NCBI GenBank assembly: GCA_934630495.1
Contig: CAKTVW010000013.1
Coordinates: forward strand, 1-52,828
Source: an uncultured Oscillospiraceae bacterium
GTDB taxonomy: Bacteria > Bacillota > Clostridia > Oscillospirales > Oscillospiraceae
Reading direction: 5' to 3'
DNA: 52,828 bases
A program made the translations under genes and the position numbers. Shown here one piece after another: positions 26,361 to 35,042 of this stretch; within the stretch, counting starts at the first letter, position 1; the number at the start of each line of letters is the position of its first letter. Below the pieces are notes generated by a model. It was not told where the DNA came from, made no database searches, and saw nothing but the letters and a program-made list of their open reading frames with translations.

Positions 26361-27392
26361 TTACGCCTCCGTGTAGCTCCGCCCGACGACGTGCAGATAC
26401 ATCTGTTCCACGCTTTTGCTCATGTGAATGGGCTTTAACGCGATCCCCGGGTGTTGGCCCTGAAAAACAACAAAAAGCTGGTGGGCAAAGCCCTGCCCCA
26501 TCCAATCCAAACCGTCAAAATCCAGAACGACTTCCTTGAACCTATCCAGCCGCTGACAAACACGCTTTGCCTGCGAACGTGAGACCGGCGCGGAATCAAA
26601 CATGTTTTTAAGCGGGATCATTGTCGTTTGGAAGCCCCCGTCCACCTGAGCATACTGGTCGAATATTCCTGCCGCCGTTTTATTAGAAGCATTTGAAAGC
26701 TCAATGAGGATCAGTGTTCCCTTTTCCGCTCCCGAGATATTCAGTAAAGCGTCGTTATTGTATTTGTTGATCGTGAATATCTTTTTATCGGAGAGAATTA
26801 CAAAATAGTCGGCCAATCTGGAGCTGAAAAAGATCCCCTCGCCGGAATGATTCTCCGGATCGGTCGTGAGCTTTCCCTTGAAAAGCTCACAAATTGCCTC
26901 ATCTAATGATCTCATTCCAAAATGATCTCTGATCTTTGCGAAGATGCCGACGCCGTTATCCACGATCATCACCTTGGTGGACAAAGCCGTCTGAATCACC
27001 TGAATCCACAGGTTTTCCGCACCCGAATGATCAATCACATTGTTGATCATCTCTCCGAGAATGTACTCCCAGATTTCCCGAACATTTCGGGGCAGCTCTC
27101 TGAGATGCTCGCTGAGGCAACTCTCGTAGATCGCCTGCTCGTCACTGATCTCGCCGCGCGCTCTGGAAAGCGTGTACGAAAATGTTTCTTCTGTCAGCCG
27201 GTAAAGGCCGCGCTTCTGCCGCTCGATTACTTTTTGCGCCAGAAGCTCATTGATATAGGTGTGTACGGTGTTTTGGTTGATCCCAAGGGTCGTACTGACG
27301 GTTTTTGCAACATTCGGGGTTTCTTCGTCTATCTTCTCCAGAAGATACTGCATGATCGCGTTCTTTTTCCCCTTATCAAATCGCATATTCAT
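26361..27392 (-). CDS. HTH / histidine-kinase-like ATPase / STAS-like (DUF4325) fusion regulator
   Basis: The 343-residue protein combines a winged-helix-like DNA-binding part (about 1-70; TLGINQNTVHTYINELLAQKVI), an HATPase domain without a phospho-acceptor (N box GEMINNVIDHS at about 113-123, G1 DNGVGI at 145-150, G2 SGEGIFFSS) and a C-terminal STAS-like DUF4325 domain (about 255-343; VVLDFDGLDWMGQGFAHQLF). It resembles an anti-sigma kinase fused to an anti-anti-sigma-like domain and a DNA reader. A second ATG six bases in (27386) has better spacing from GGGGG. The ligand and targets are unknown. Confidence 0.8.
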   Translation of the reverse strand: MNMRFDKGKKNAIMQYLLEKIDEETPNVAKTVSTTLGINQNTVHTYINELLAQKVIERQKRGLYRLTEETFSYTLSRARGEISDEQAIYESCLSEHLRELPRNVREIWEYILGEMINNVIDHSGAENLWIQVIQTALSTKVMIVDNGVGIFAKIRDHFGMRSLDEAICELFKGKLTTDPENHSGEGIFFSSRLADYFVILSDKKIFTINKYNNDALLNISGAEKGTLILIELSNASNKTAAGIFDQYAQVDGGFQTTMIPLKNMFDSAPVSRSQAKRVCQRLDRFKEVVLDFDGLDWMGQGFAHQLFVVFQGQHPGIALKPIHMSKSVEQMYLHVVGRSYTEA

Positions 27393-27412
27393 CTTCCCCC
27401 TTCCCTAGGTCT

Positions 27413-27440
27413 ATTATATCCGTTATTTCGTTTTTGTCAA
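27413..27440 (-). promoter_or_regulatory. Promoter of the HTH/ATPase/STAS-like regulator
   Basis: A near-perfect sigma-A promoter on the minus strand: TTGACA (27440-27435), 16 bp, TATAAT (27418-27413), 21 bp before the first ATG. Confidence 0.8.
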
Positions 27441-27444
27441 CCGT

Positions 27445-27518
27445 AAACTCGTTATAATTTTTTAGTTACTCGTTTTAAAATCGGTTTATTTCGTTTATCA
27501 GGCGTTTATAACGAGTTT
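27445..27518. promoter_or_regulatory. Operator array: three AACTCGTTATAA-type sites
   Basis: AAACTCGTTATAA (27445-27457) recurs exactly inverted as TTATAACGAGTTT (27506-27518), with a near copy ACTCGTTTTAA at 27468-27478. They sit immediately upstream of the -35 box of the HTH regulator. This is a good position for an activator, most simply the regulator itself. Confidence 0.6.
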
Positions 27519-27564
27519 CTCCGATGCGCGGGCCGGTGAATGGTCTGCCGACTTTTCCTTGCCC

Positions 27565-27610
27565 GAAGTGCCGACTCAATTCGCGGCACTTCGTTTTCTT
27601 TTTATTTTCC
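27565..27610 (+). terminator. Terminator-like hairpin between the two regulators
   Basis: A 9-bp stem, GAAGTGCCG / CGGCACTTC, followed by GTTTTCTTTTTATTTT on the plus strand. No plus-strand gene precedes it, so it may end a short untranslated transcript or insulate the tetR promoter. Confidence 0.5.
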
Positions 27611-27675
27611 GCGTTTTTCCTGCGGTTTATTCGCATGATTTGAAATGATCTCAATAACAAATGTCCGATCTGCTA

Positions 27676-27722
27676 TTGCGCTCTGCGGTTCTCTATGGTA
27701 TAATTTTGGTGTATACACCAAA
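27676..27722 (+). promoter_or_regulatory. tetR promoter with an 18-bp perfect palindromic operator
   Basis: TTGCGC (27676-27681), 17 bp, TATAAT (27699-27704), then TTTGGTGTATACACCAAA (27705-27722), a perfect palindrome over the expected transcription start. A bound TetR dimer would block the promoter, so autoregulation of tetR and the overlapping SLH gene is likely. Confidence 0.75.
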
Positions 27723-27745
27723 GTCCGACAAAGGAGGGGACGGTT

Positions 27746-28471
27746 ATTGCACTGACGACTGCAAGTCTGCCCGCGAAAAAGCGGATCCTGACCGTCTGCG
27801 TGAAGCTCTTTCTGGAAAAGGGCTACAGCAGGACCACGCTGGCCGAGATCGTCGAAAAGGCCGAGGTCTCTTACAGCTCGTTTCAGAATATTTTCCGTGC
27901 GAAGGACGGCGTGCTGACGGAGCTGACGGAATTTATGTTCTCCAATCAGTTCACGGCGGCGCGCGGCGCGGCGGGGCAGCAGCTGCCGCCGGTCTATGTC
28001 TACGCGGTCGAAACGGCGATCCAGATCACGCTGACGGAGCTGAACGAAAACCTGCGGGAAATTTACATCGAGGCCTACACCCAGAAGGAGGCGTCCGAAT
28101 ACATTTTCCGCGAAACGGCGAAGGAGCTGTATCAGATTTTCGGCCCGTACCAGCCGGAGCTGACGCCGCGGGATTTTTATGAGCTGGAAATCGGCTCGGC
28201 CAGCATCATGCGCGGCTACATGGCGCACCCGTGCGATGCGTCGCTGACGCTGGAGAAGAAGCTGCGGCTGTTTTTGACCATGAGCCTGCGGGCGTATCAC
28301 GTGCCGGAGGAAGAGCTGGATCAGACGGTTCGCTTCGTCGAGCGGCTGGACATCCGCTCGATTGCCGAGCGCGTGATGCATACCCTGTTCCAAGCGCTTG
28401 CCATGCACTATGAGTTTTCACTACAGGAAGTAGAAGAAGCCATGAACCCAGAAACGGAGGAAACAACATGA
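27746..28471 (+). CDS. TetR/AcrR-family regulator, probable ATT start
   Basis: The N-terminal helix-turn-helix reads KKRILTVCVKLFLEKGYSRTTLAEIVEKAEVSYSSFQNIF, a clear TetR domain, and an alpha-helical ligand domain follows. The first usual start in frame (GTG at 27800) would remove helix 1. The open frame extends upstream to the ribosome site AAGGAGGGG, where the only spaced candidates are ATT (27746) or CTG (27752). I choose ATT, giving 241 residues. The stop overlaps the ATG of the SLH protein (ATGA), so the two are co-translated. Confidence 0.75.
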   Translation: MALTTASLPAKKRILTVCVKLFLEKGYSRTTLAEIVEKAEVSYSSFQNIFRAKDGVLTELTEFMFSNQFTAARGAAGQQLPPVYVYAVETAIQITLTELNENLREIYIEAYTQKEASEYIFRETAKELYQIFGPYQPELTPRDFYELEIGSASIMRGYMAHPCDASLTLEKKLRLFLTMSLRAYHVPEEELDQTVRFVERLDIRSIAERVMHTLFQALAMHYEFSLQEVEEAMNPETEETT

Positions 28472-31400
28472 AAAAACGACTGTTCGCCATTTTGCTGACG
28501 ATCTGCCTGCTCGCGCAGCTGTTCCCGCTCACGGCAAGCGCGGTTCGCCTTGATTGGCCGCATCCGTCCGCGCATTGCGTCTGCGGAGGAGGAATCAGCA
28601 ATCATAAAGCCATGAACGGACACACGACCTATGAAGGGGTCTACTTCACCAAGGACGGGAAGGAAAACACCTCCGGCAACGACATTTCAAAAATGAACGT
28701 GATCCAATCGGAAGCGGACCTTATGGAGATCCACCGTAAGGCAGCGAACAACCAGGGAAAAACGTTCTACTATTACCTTGCCAATGATGTCACCCTAACG
28801 AAACGAATCTATGTTTGGGAGGGCTGCACGTTTGTGATCTGTTTGCATGGTCATACTCTTACCTGCAATGTGCCGGATGCACAAAGCGCTTTCCTTGTGA
28901 TGAATAACGCGCGTCTGGTATTTACGGATTGCCAGTTCTCCGGCGACCGCGGCCTCATCACCGGCGACAGCTGCGCTGCTGTTTCTGTTGCAGAAGCTGC
29001 CACCTTTGATCTTTACGGCGTGAGCATCTGCATGACCAGCTCGGAAACGGACGGCATCCGCGATGTTTACAACGACCCGGTTTGCGGCGTTTATAACTGC
29101 GGCACCTTCAATATGTACGGCGGCTGCTACTATCAAAAAAGCTCCGACTATCCCACGGATCGCCCGGTCATCAGCAACATCCGCAACACCAAATACGGCC
29201 CCGGTGTAATTAACAGGGGAACCTTCAACATGTACGACGGCATCATCTCCGGCAACGAGCGGAACGGCGTGATGTCCACCATCACCCGTTCAGATGATAC
29301 CATCAACCTCTACGGCGGCACGATCACCGGCAATACCGGCGCGGGTATTGCGGCCACCCACTGGCCCATGCCCTCCATCGCGACAAGCGACTATTATACC
29401 AATGTCAACCTCTACGGCGGCACGATCTCGGAAAATACCGGCGCGGGCATCGACGCGGCCTACGGCAGAGTGACCATGGCGCAGCAGAGCAGCGCCATTC
29501 CCGTCGAAATCAAGAACAACAAGGGCGGCGCGATCTCGCTGACGCGGGACGGCTCGACCGCCAACCTCGGCACCGGCCGGATTACCGGCAACTCCGGCGG
29601 CAAGGGCGCGGTCGCGCTGAGCGCAGGCTCCCTGACCCTTACCGGCGACGTGAAGATCACCGGCAACACCGGCGCGAACCTCTATCTCGCCACCGGAAAA
29701 ACCGTCACGCTGGATAATTTGGGCAGCAGCGCGAAAATCGGTCTCACCACGGAGGACACGGCGGTTCCCGTGGTGTTCGCCGAGGCCAACGGCACGGATT
29801 ACGCCGGCCGCTTTACCCCGGACAGCGCGGGCTACAGCATCGGCTATAACGCCGCGCAGCAGCTCCAATTGCAAAATAAGACCTATACCGTGACCTATGC
29901 CCCCGGCGCGAACGGCACAGGCGACAGCAAGACGGCGAACAAGGAGCATGACCGCTATCTGGAGCTGGAGGGCGCGCTCTTTACCCGCCTCGGCTATACG
30001 CAGGTCGGCTGGTCGAAGCACGACGGCGGCGAGAGGGACTATTCCCTGAACGCGATTTATGAGCAAAACGAGGCGCTTACGCTCTACCCCGTCTGGGAGG
30101 AGCGCAGCGACTATACCGTCCGTATCGTCAACCAGGACGGCTCCAAGGTCATGGACTACGAAAACGTCAAGTGGACGGATGAAATTTGGAATCTCCTGAC
30201 GCCAAGGCCGACAAGAGAAAATGATGAAAGGCTGCAAGCACTGCTGATCGGCAATAAGAGAGTCATGGGCGGAGATACCTACGGCACATTTGCCACGGGC
30301 GGCGAGGACAGCCTTACCTTCGTTGCTTTTTGGAGCGGCGTTTTCATTGATTACAGCACCATTTCCGTGGGCGATTCCCAGTGGACCGGCTTCCGCTCCG
30401 AAGGTACGGAACACTTCTTCAACGAAGATCAGATCGTACAGATCAATACCGCCCATCCGGAGGAACTGTCGTATTTTGAGTACGCCGTCGGCGATCAGTT
30501 CTACTCGAATGGCTTAGCTGCGGATGATGTCCTTTTCAGCCGCGGACACGATCACTTTACTTATACCGGCGCCTTCAATACGGCATCTCTGAATCTGGAG
30601 GAGGGAAAGCCCTATGTGATCTATGCACAGTTGGGGACAAAGCTCCTTGCTCGCTATGGCGTTGTATGCACGGAGAAAATCATCATCGACAAGACCGCTC
30701 CGACGATCACCGGCGCGAAGAACGGCGACGTTTTCTGCGGCGAGGGCGACAAAACCCTTACCGTGACCGACCTGTATCTGGACACCGTGACCGTCAACGG
30801 CGTGGCCGTGACCCCCAACGAACAGGGTCAGATCACCCTCGCCGACGCGAGAACCCCGCAGACCGTCGTTGCCACGGACAAGGCGGGCAACGCCACGACG
30901 CTTACCGTGACCGTCCATGCGTCCCATTCCTACAAATGGCAGACGGAGAACGGCCAGTATTGGGGCGAATGCGAGTTCTGCGGCAATAAGGTCGAGCGGA
31001 AGGACATCCCCACGTTGACCGTCACCTGCCCGGGCGCCGTCTGCCGCACGCAGGATTTCGAGTTCTCCTTCCTTCTGCCGGAGGGCTGCACGGATCCCGC
31101 CTACAGCTATGAGTTCACCTTCTCGGGCGACGGCGAACCCATCGCCCCGGTCGACGGCCTCTGCACGGGGACGATCCCTGCCGCTTCCTACATAGCGGGA
31201 GAAACCGGCTTCCGCTTTATCGTCTCTGCCACGACAGCGGAGGGCTATCGGTTCAGCGTTTCCAAGAGCATCACTCTCCGCGAGCACTCCGGCGGCACGG
31301 CGACCTGCACGGAGCAGGCCGTGTGCGACCACTGCGGTCAGTCCTACGGTGCGCTGAAGGCGCACAGCTTCACGGTGGAAACCGCCGAGGAAGCATATCT

Positions 31401-34098
31401 GAAAACCGCCGCGACCTGCACCGAGAGGGCGGTGTATTACAAATCCTGCGCCGCCTGCGGAGCAAGCTCCAAGGGCACTGCCGACGAGGCGACCTTTGCA
31501 TCCGGCGACGTGCTCGGCCACGACTGGGGTAACTGGACGCCCGACGAAGAGGAAGGAATGCACAAGCGCGTCTGCGCCAACGATGCCACCCATATTGAAT
31601 TTGACTACTGCACCTATGACGGCTGGACGATCGACCGATACGATCATCGGCACGTCTGCACTGTCTGCGGCGCGGAAACGGATGTTTTCAACCACTCCGA
31701 TCAGGACAATGACCACCTCTGCGACACCTGCGGCAAGCAGATCACAGAACACGACTTCACGGGGGAAATTGCGATCACGGCTCGTCTGTGCAAGGGAGCA
31801 AACTGCCTTTCCCCGGCGACCTATTACAAATCCTGCAAGATCTGTATGGAGTCCTCCAAGGGAACGGCCGGCGAAGCGACCTTTGAAGACGGAGAAAGGG
31901 ACCCGAATAACCACGCCGAAGAGCCGGGCGAATGGCAGACCGATGCAGACAGCCACTGGAGATTCTACACCTGCTGCCATTTGGAGGTCGATCGCGGCGC
32001 GCATCAGGGCGGCACGGCGGACTGCATGGCCCCGGCGCTCTGCGAGGTCTGTTTCCATTCGTATGGTGAGCTTGGCCCGCACCATTTCGTCAATCAATTG
32101 AACGAGTTCCGACTGAAGTCCGCCGCGACCTGCACCAGCCCGGCGGTGTACTATCAGTCCTGCTCCACCTGCAACGCGCAGGGAACAGGTACCTTCGAGA
32201 ATGGCGAGCCGCTGGGCCACGACTACGGCGCATGGACCTCGAACGGCAACGGCACGCACACCCGCGTCTGCTCCCGCGACGAGAGCCACACGGAAACCGA
32301 GAACTGCCACGGCGGCACGGCGACCTGCACGGCGCAGGCAATTTGCGACGACTGCAAAACCGCCTACGGCGAATTGGCGGCGCACAGCTTCACGGCAGAA
32401 ACCGCCGAAGAAACGTATCTGAAATCCGCGGCGACCTGTACGGAAAAAGCGGTCTACTACAAGTCCTGCGCAGCCTGCGGCCTGAGTTCTAAGGACACTG
32501 CCGACGAGGCAATGTTTGAATCCGGCGACGTACTTGGTCACGACTACGGCGACTGGACCTCGAACGGTGACGGCACGCACACCCGCGTCTGCTCCCGCGA
32601 CGAGAGCCACACGGAAACCGAGAACTGCCACGGCGGCACGGCGACTTGCACGGCGCAGGCCGTCTGCGATGACTGCAAGACCGCCTACGGCGAATTGGCG
32701 GCGCACAGCTTCACGGCAGAAACCGCCGAAGAAACGTATCTGAAATCCGCGGCGACCTGTACGGAAAAAGCGGTCTACTACAAGTCCTGCGCAGCCTGCG
32801 GCCTGAGTTCTAAGGACACTGCCGACGAGGCAATGTTTGAATCCGGCGACGTACTTGGTCACGACTACGGCGACTGGACCTCGAACGGTGACGGCACGCA
32901 CACCCGCGTCTGCTCCCGCGACGAGAGCCACACGGAAACCGAGAACTGCCACGGCGGCACGGCGACCTGCACGGCGCAGGCTGTCTGCGACGACTGCAAA
33001 ACCGCCTACGGCGAATTGGCGGCGCACAGCTTCACGGCAGAAACCGCCGAAGAACAGTATCTGAAAACCGCCGCGACCTGTACCGAAAAGGCGGTCTACT
33101 ACAAGTCCTGCGCGGTCTGCGGCCTGACCTCCAAGGGCACTGCCGACGAGGCAATGTTTGAATCCGGCGACGTACTTGGTCACGACTACGGCGCATGGAC
33201 CTCGAACGGTGACGGCACGCATACCCATGTCTGCTCCCGCGACGAGAGCCACACGGAAACCGAGAACTGCCACGGCGGCACGGCGACTTGCACGGCGCAG
33301 GCCGTCTGCGATGACTGCAAATCCGCCTACGGCGAACTTGACGCAGAGCACCATGCGGTAGGCTGTGCGCCGGAATGGGTAAGCACCGAAACAACACATA
33401 CGCAGAAGTATTCGCTCTGCGGCAAGGTGGCGGTCGCGGAGACGGCGCACACCTACGGCGATTGGGAGATCATTCACGCGCCGACCGCCGGGGAAAAGGG
33501 TGAAAGGGAACACGTCTGCACCGTCTGCGCCTACAAGCAGACCGAGGCGATCCCCGCCACGGGCGGCTTCGTGGACGTCGTAGAAGACAGCTACTATGAG
33601 GACGCGGTCATCTGGGCCGCCGGGGAGGGCATCACGAACGGCACCGACGCAACCCACTTCTCCCCGGACGCCTTCTGCACCAGAGCGCAGGCGGTCACAT
33701 TCCTGTGGCGCGCGGCGGGCCGTCCCGCCCCGAAGAGCACGACGACGCCCTTTACCGACGTCCCCGTCGGCAGCTACTACTATGATGCCGTCCTCTGGGC
33801 TTCGGAAAACGGCATCACCCTCGGCACCTCGGCGACGACCTTCAGCCCCGATATGGCCTGTTCCCGCGCCCACATCGTGACCTTCCTGTGGCGTGCGGAG
33901 CACACTCCGAGATCCGATTCGGACAATCCCTTTACCGATGTGGACCTGACGGCCTACTACGCGGAAGCGGTCCTGTGGGCCGCTGCAGAAAGCATCACGA
34001 AGGGAACGAGCGACACCACCTTCAGCCCTGACGACGGCTGCACCCGTGCGCAAATCGTCACCTTCATCTGGCGCACGAAGACCGGCGGGAAAGGCTGA
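28468..34098 (+). CDS. Giant SLH surface protein with beta-helix, Cys-rich repeats
   Basis: The 1876-residue exported protein has a signal peptide (1-25), a right-handed beta-helix-like region (about 110-450, repeated NLYGGTITGNTGAGI), an InlB-type repeat (TYAPGANGTGD...), Ig-like beta domains, then many CTxxAxCxxCG knuckles spread over about 900-1650 with 107-residue near-identical repeats, and three SLH domains at the end (FVDVVEDSYYEDAVIWA, FTDVPVGSYYYDAVLWA, FTDVDLTAYYAEAVLWA). It should be an S-layer-attached adhesin or carbohydrate-interacting protein. Its ATG overlaps the tetR stop. Confidence 0.85.
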   Translation: MKKRLFAILLTICLLAQLFPLTASAVRLDWPHPSAHCVCGGGISNHKAMNGHTTYEGVYFTKDGKENTSGNDISKMNVIQSEADLMEIHRKAANNQGKTFYYYLANDVTLTKRIYVWEGCTFVICLHGHTLTCNVPDAQSAFLVMNNARLVFTDCQFSGDRGLITGDSCAAVSVAEAATFDLYGVSICMTSSETDGIRDVYNDPVCGVYNCGTFNMYGGCYYQKSSDYPTDRPVISNIRNTKYGPGVINRGTFNMYDGIISGNERNGVMSTITRSDDTINLYGGTITGNTGAGIAATHWPMPSIATSDYYTNVNLYGGTISENTGAGIDAAYGRVTMAQQSSAIPVEIKNNKGGAISLTRDGSTANLGTGRITGNSGGKGAVALSAGSLTLTGDVKITGNTGANLYLATGKTVTLDNLGSSAKIGLTTEDTAVPVVFAEANGTDYAGRFTPDSAGYSIGYNAAQQLQLQNKTYTVTYAPGANGTGDSKTANKEHDRYLELEGALFTRLGYTQVGWSKHDGGERDYSLNAIYEQNEALTLYPVWEERSDYTVRIVNQDGSKVMDYENVKWTDEIWNLLTPRPTRENDERLQALLIGNKRVMGGDTYGTFATGGEDSLTFVAFWSGVFIDYSTISVGDSQWTGFRSEGTEHFFNEDQIVQINTAHPEELSYFEYAVGDQFYSNGLAADDVLFSRGHDHFTYTGAFNTASLNLEEGKPYVIYAQLGTKLLARYGVVCTEKIIIDKTAPTITGAKNGDVFCGEGDKTLTVTDLYLDTVTVNGVAVTPNEQGQITLADARTPQTVVATDKAGNATTLTVTVHASHSYKWQTENGQYWGECEFCGNKVERKDIPTLTVTCPGAVCRTQDFEFSFLLPEGCTDPAYSYEFTFSGDGEPIAPVDGLCTGTIPAASYIAGETGFRFIVSATTAEGYRFSVSKSITLREHSGGTATCTEQAVCDHCGQSYGALKAHSFTVETAEEAYLKTAATCTERAVYYKSCAACGASSKGTADEATFASGDVLGHDWGNWTPDEEEGMHKRVCANDATHIEFDYCTYDGWTIDRYDHRHVCTVCGAETDVFNHSDQDNDHLCDTCGKQITEHDFTGEIAITARLCKGANCLSPATYYKSCKICMESSKGTAGEATFEDGERDPNNHAEEPGEWQTDADSHWRFYTCCHLEVDRGAHQGGTADCMAPALCEVCFHSYGELGPHHFVNQLNEFRLKSAATCTSPAVYYQSCSTCNAQGTGTFENGEPLGHDYGAWTSNGNGTHTRVCSRDESHTETENCHGGTATCTAQAICDDCKTAYGELAAHSFTAETAEETYLKSAATCTEKAVYYKSCAACGLSSKDTADEAMFESGDVLGHDYGDWTSNGDGTHTRVCSRDESHTETENCHGGTATCTAQAVCDDCKTAYGELAAHSFTAETAEETYLKSAATCTEKAVYYKSCAACGLSSKDTADEAMFESGDVLGHDYGDWTSNGDGTHTRVCSRDESHTETENCHGGTATCTAQAVCDDCKTAYGELAAHSFTAETAEEQYLKTAATCTEKAVYYKSCAVCGLTSKGTADEAMFESGDVLGHDYGAWTSNGDGTHTHVCSRDESHTETENCHGGTATCTAQAVCDDCKSAYGELDAEHHAVGCAPEWVSTETTHTQKYSLCGKVAVAETAHTYGDWEIIHAPTAGEKGEREHVCTVCAYKQTEAIPATGGFVDVVEDSYYEDAVIWAAGEGITNGTDATHFSPDAFCTRAQAVTFLWRAAGRPAPKSTTTPFTDVPVGSYYYDAVLWASENGITLGTSATTFSPDMACSRAHIVTFLWRAEHTPRSDSDNPFTDVDLTAYYAEAVLWAAAESITKGTSDTTFSPDDGCTRAQIVTFIWRTKTGGKG
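32214..33340 (+). repeat. 321-bp tandem repeats inside the SLH protein gene (about 3.5 copies)
   Basis: Units begin at GGCCACGACTACGGC (32214) and its near copies at 32535, 32856 and 33177, exactly 321 bp apart. The second and third units are almost identical even at third codon positions, which points to recent duplication or gene conversion. Each encodes 107 residues with four CxxC-type cysteine pairs. Confidence 0.9.
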
Positions 34099-34122
34099 CA
34101 TCCCATAGATCAGGAAGTCTCT

Positions 34123-34208
34123 GATACTGATTCTTGATTAAAAGATTTAATCAAGAATCCCGTGTGCTACGCACACTCGCATCGTGCGAAAGCACGCTGC
34201 GCCGTCTC
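34123..34208. repeat. Triple-hairpin element, second long copy
   Basis: Matches 14263-14348 at nearly every base, including all three stems. The tail of the full copy is absent; a gene starts 29 bp later. It lies between the SLH gene and the next plus-strand gene. Confidence 0.75.
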
Positions 34209-34236
34209 CGCAAAAAGCCGCATAAAGAGGTCGTAT

Positions 34237-34932
34237 ATGATAAAGGAACAGGAACAAGCGCTGTTTGAACAGTGGCGGGCGGAGCGCGGATATCCGACAT
34301 TTATGAAGGACGGTCTGTTCGACGAAGAGATTTGGAACAGGCAGGCCGTTAAAATTCTATATGTGCTGAAGGAGGCGGACTGGCCGGACGGCGACTGCGA
34401 TCTGTGCGAATATCTGCTCTCCGAGACGAGTCCGACCTATTGGAAAACATGGAACAATATTGTTCGGTGGACGCAGGCGATCCGTGTCGGCGGGACATAT
34501 CCGAGGGCCGTTACAAAGGCGGATAAAACGGCCTGCCTGAGGACGACCGCCGCCCTGAATATCAAAAAAACGGGCGGCGGTGCCGAGGCAAACGACCGGG
34601 AAATTCTCGAATACGGAAAGCGTGACGCGGTGTTTCTCAATCGCCAGATTGAGCTTTATCAGCCGGACCTTGTCGTGTGCTGCGGCCGCGGCGACGGCAA
34701 AAACGCGGATATCCTGTACCGTTATGTGTTCCCCGAGCAGGTGTCGCAATGGCAGCCGCCCATACGAAAGCACAATTACTTCCTCTGCACCCTGCGCACG
34801 GGGAAGGGCGTCCCCGTTCTCTCCTTCCGACATCCGCAGATCAGAGGCGGACATGCCGTTTTTGCGCAAAGCTTCGACAATATCAAGGCGATCGCCGAAG
34901 AACTGCGCCGCAGGGGGCATCTGATACCTTAA
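34237..34932 (+). CDS. Conserved hypothetical protein, possibly uracil-DNA-glycosylase-like
   Basis: The 231-residue cytoplasmic protein opens with a helical stretch, then VKILYVLKEAD, WNNIVRWTQAI, ALNIKKTGGGAEAN, LVVCCGRGD and VPVLSFRHPQIRGG. The order of a beta-strand with an NI/RW region and a late HPQ motif recalls uracil-DNA-glycosylase-fold proteins, but I cannot confirm this. The ATG at 34237 has AAAGAGG. It stands alone between a repeat and a terminator, next to the cas3 region. Confidence 0.55.
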   Translation: MIKEQEQALFEQWRAERGYPTFMKDGLFDEEIWNRQAVKILYVLKEADWPDGDCDLCEYLLSETSPTYWKTWNNIVRWTQAIRVGGTYPRAVTKADKTACLRTTAALNIKKTGGGAEANDREILEYGKRDAVFLNRQIELYQPDLVVCCGRGDGKNADILYRYVFPEQVSQWQPPIRKHNYFLCTLRTGKGVPVLSFRHPQIRGGHAVFAQSFDNIKAIAEELRRRGHLIP

Positions 34933-34937
34933 ATATA

Positions 34938-34985
34938 GGGGCGGGCCGCGCTGTTCATGCGCGGCCCGTCCCTCTTTTTTTCTGT
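34938..34985 (+). terminator. Rho-independent terminator
   Basis: GGGCGGGCCGCGC / GCGCGGCCCGTCCC followed by TCTTTTTTTCT, immediately after the preceding stop codon. It isolates cas3 from upstream transcription. Confidence 0.85.
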
Positions 34986-35042
34986 CAAGAATAATAAATC
35001 ATAAGTTGACAGCGATATCAATGCTTGATATTCTGTAACTAG

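Noticed and set aside
27475..27660. 61-codon minus-strand gene between the regulators
   Set aside because: It covers the operator array and a terminator, has no ribosome site and an unconvincing composition.
30514..34101. Minus-strand open frame of 1195 codons opposite the SLH protein
   Set aside because: Shadow of the repeated coding sequence; the real strand has a signal peptide, knuckle repeats and SLH domains.
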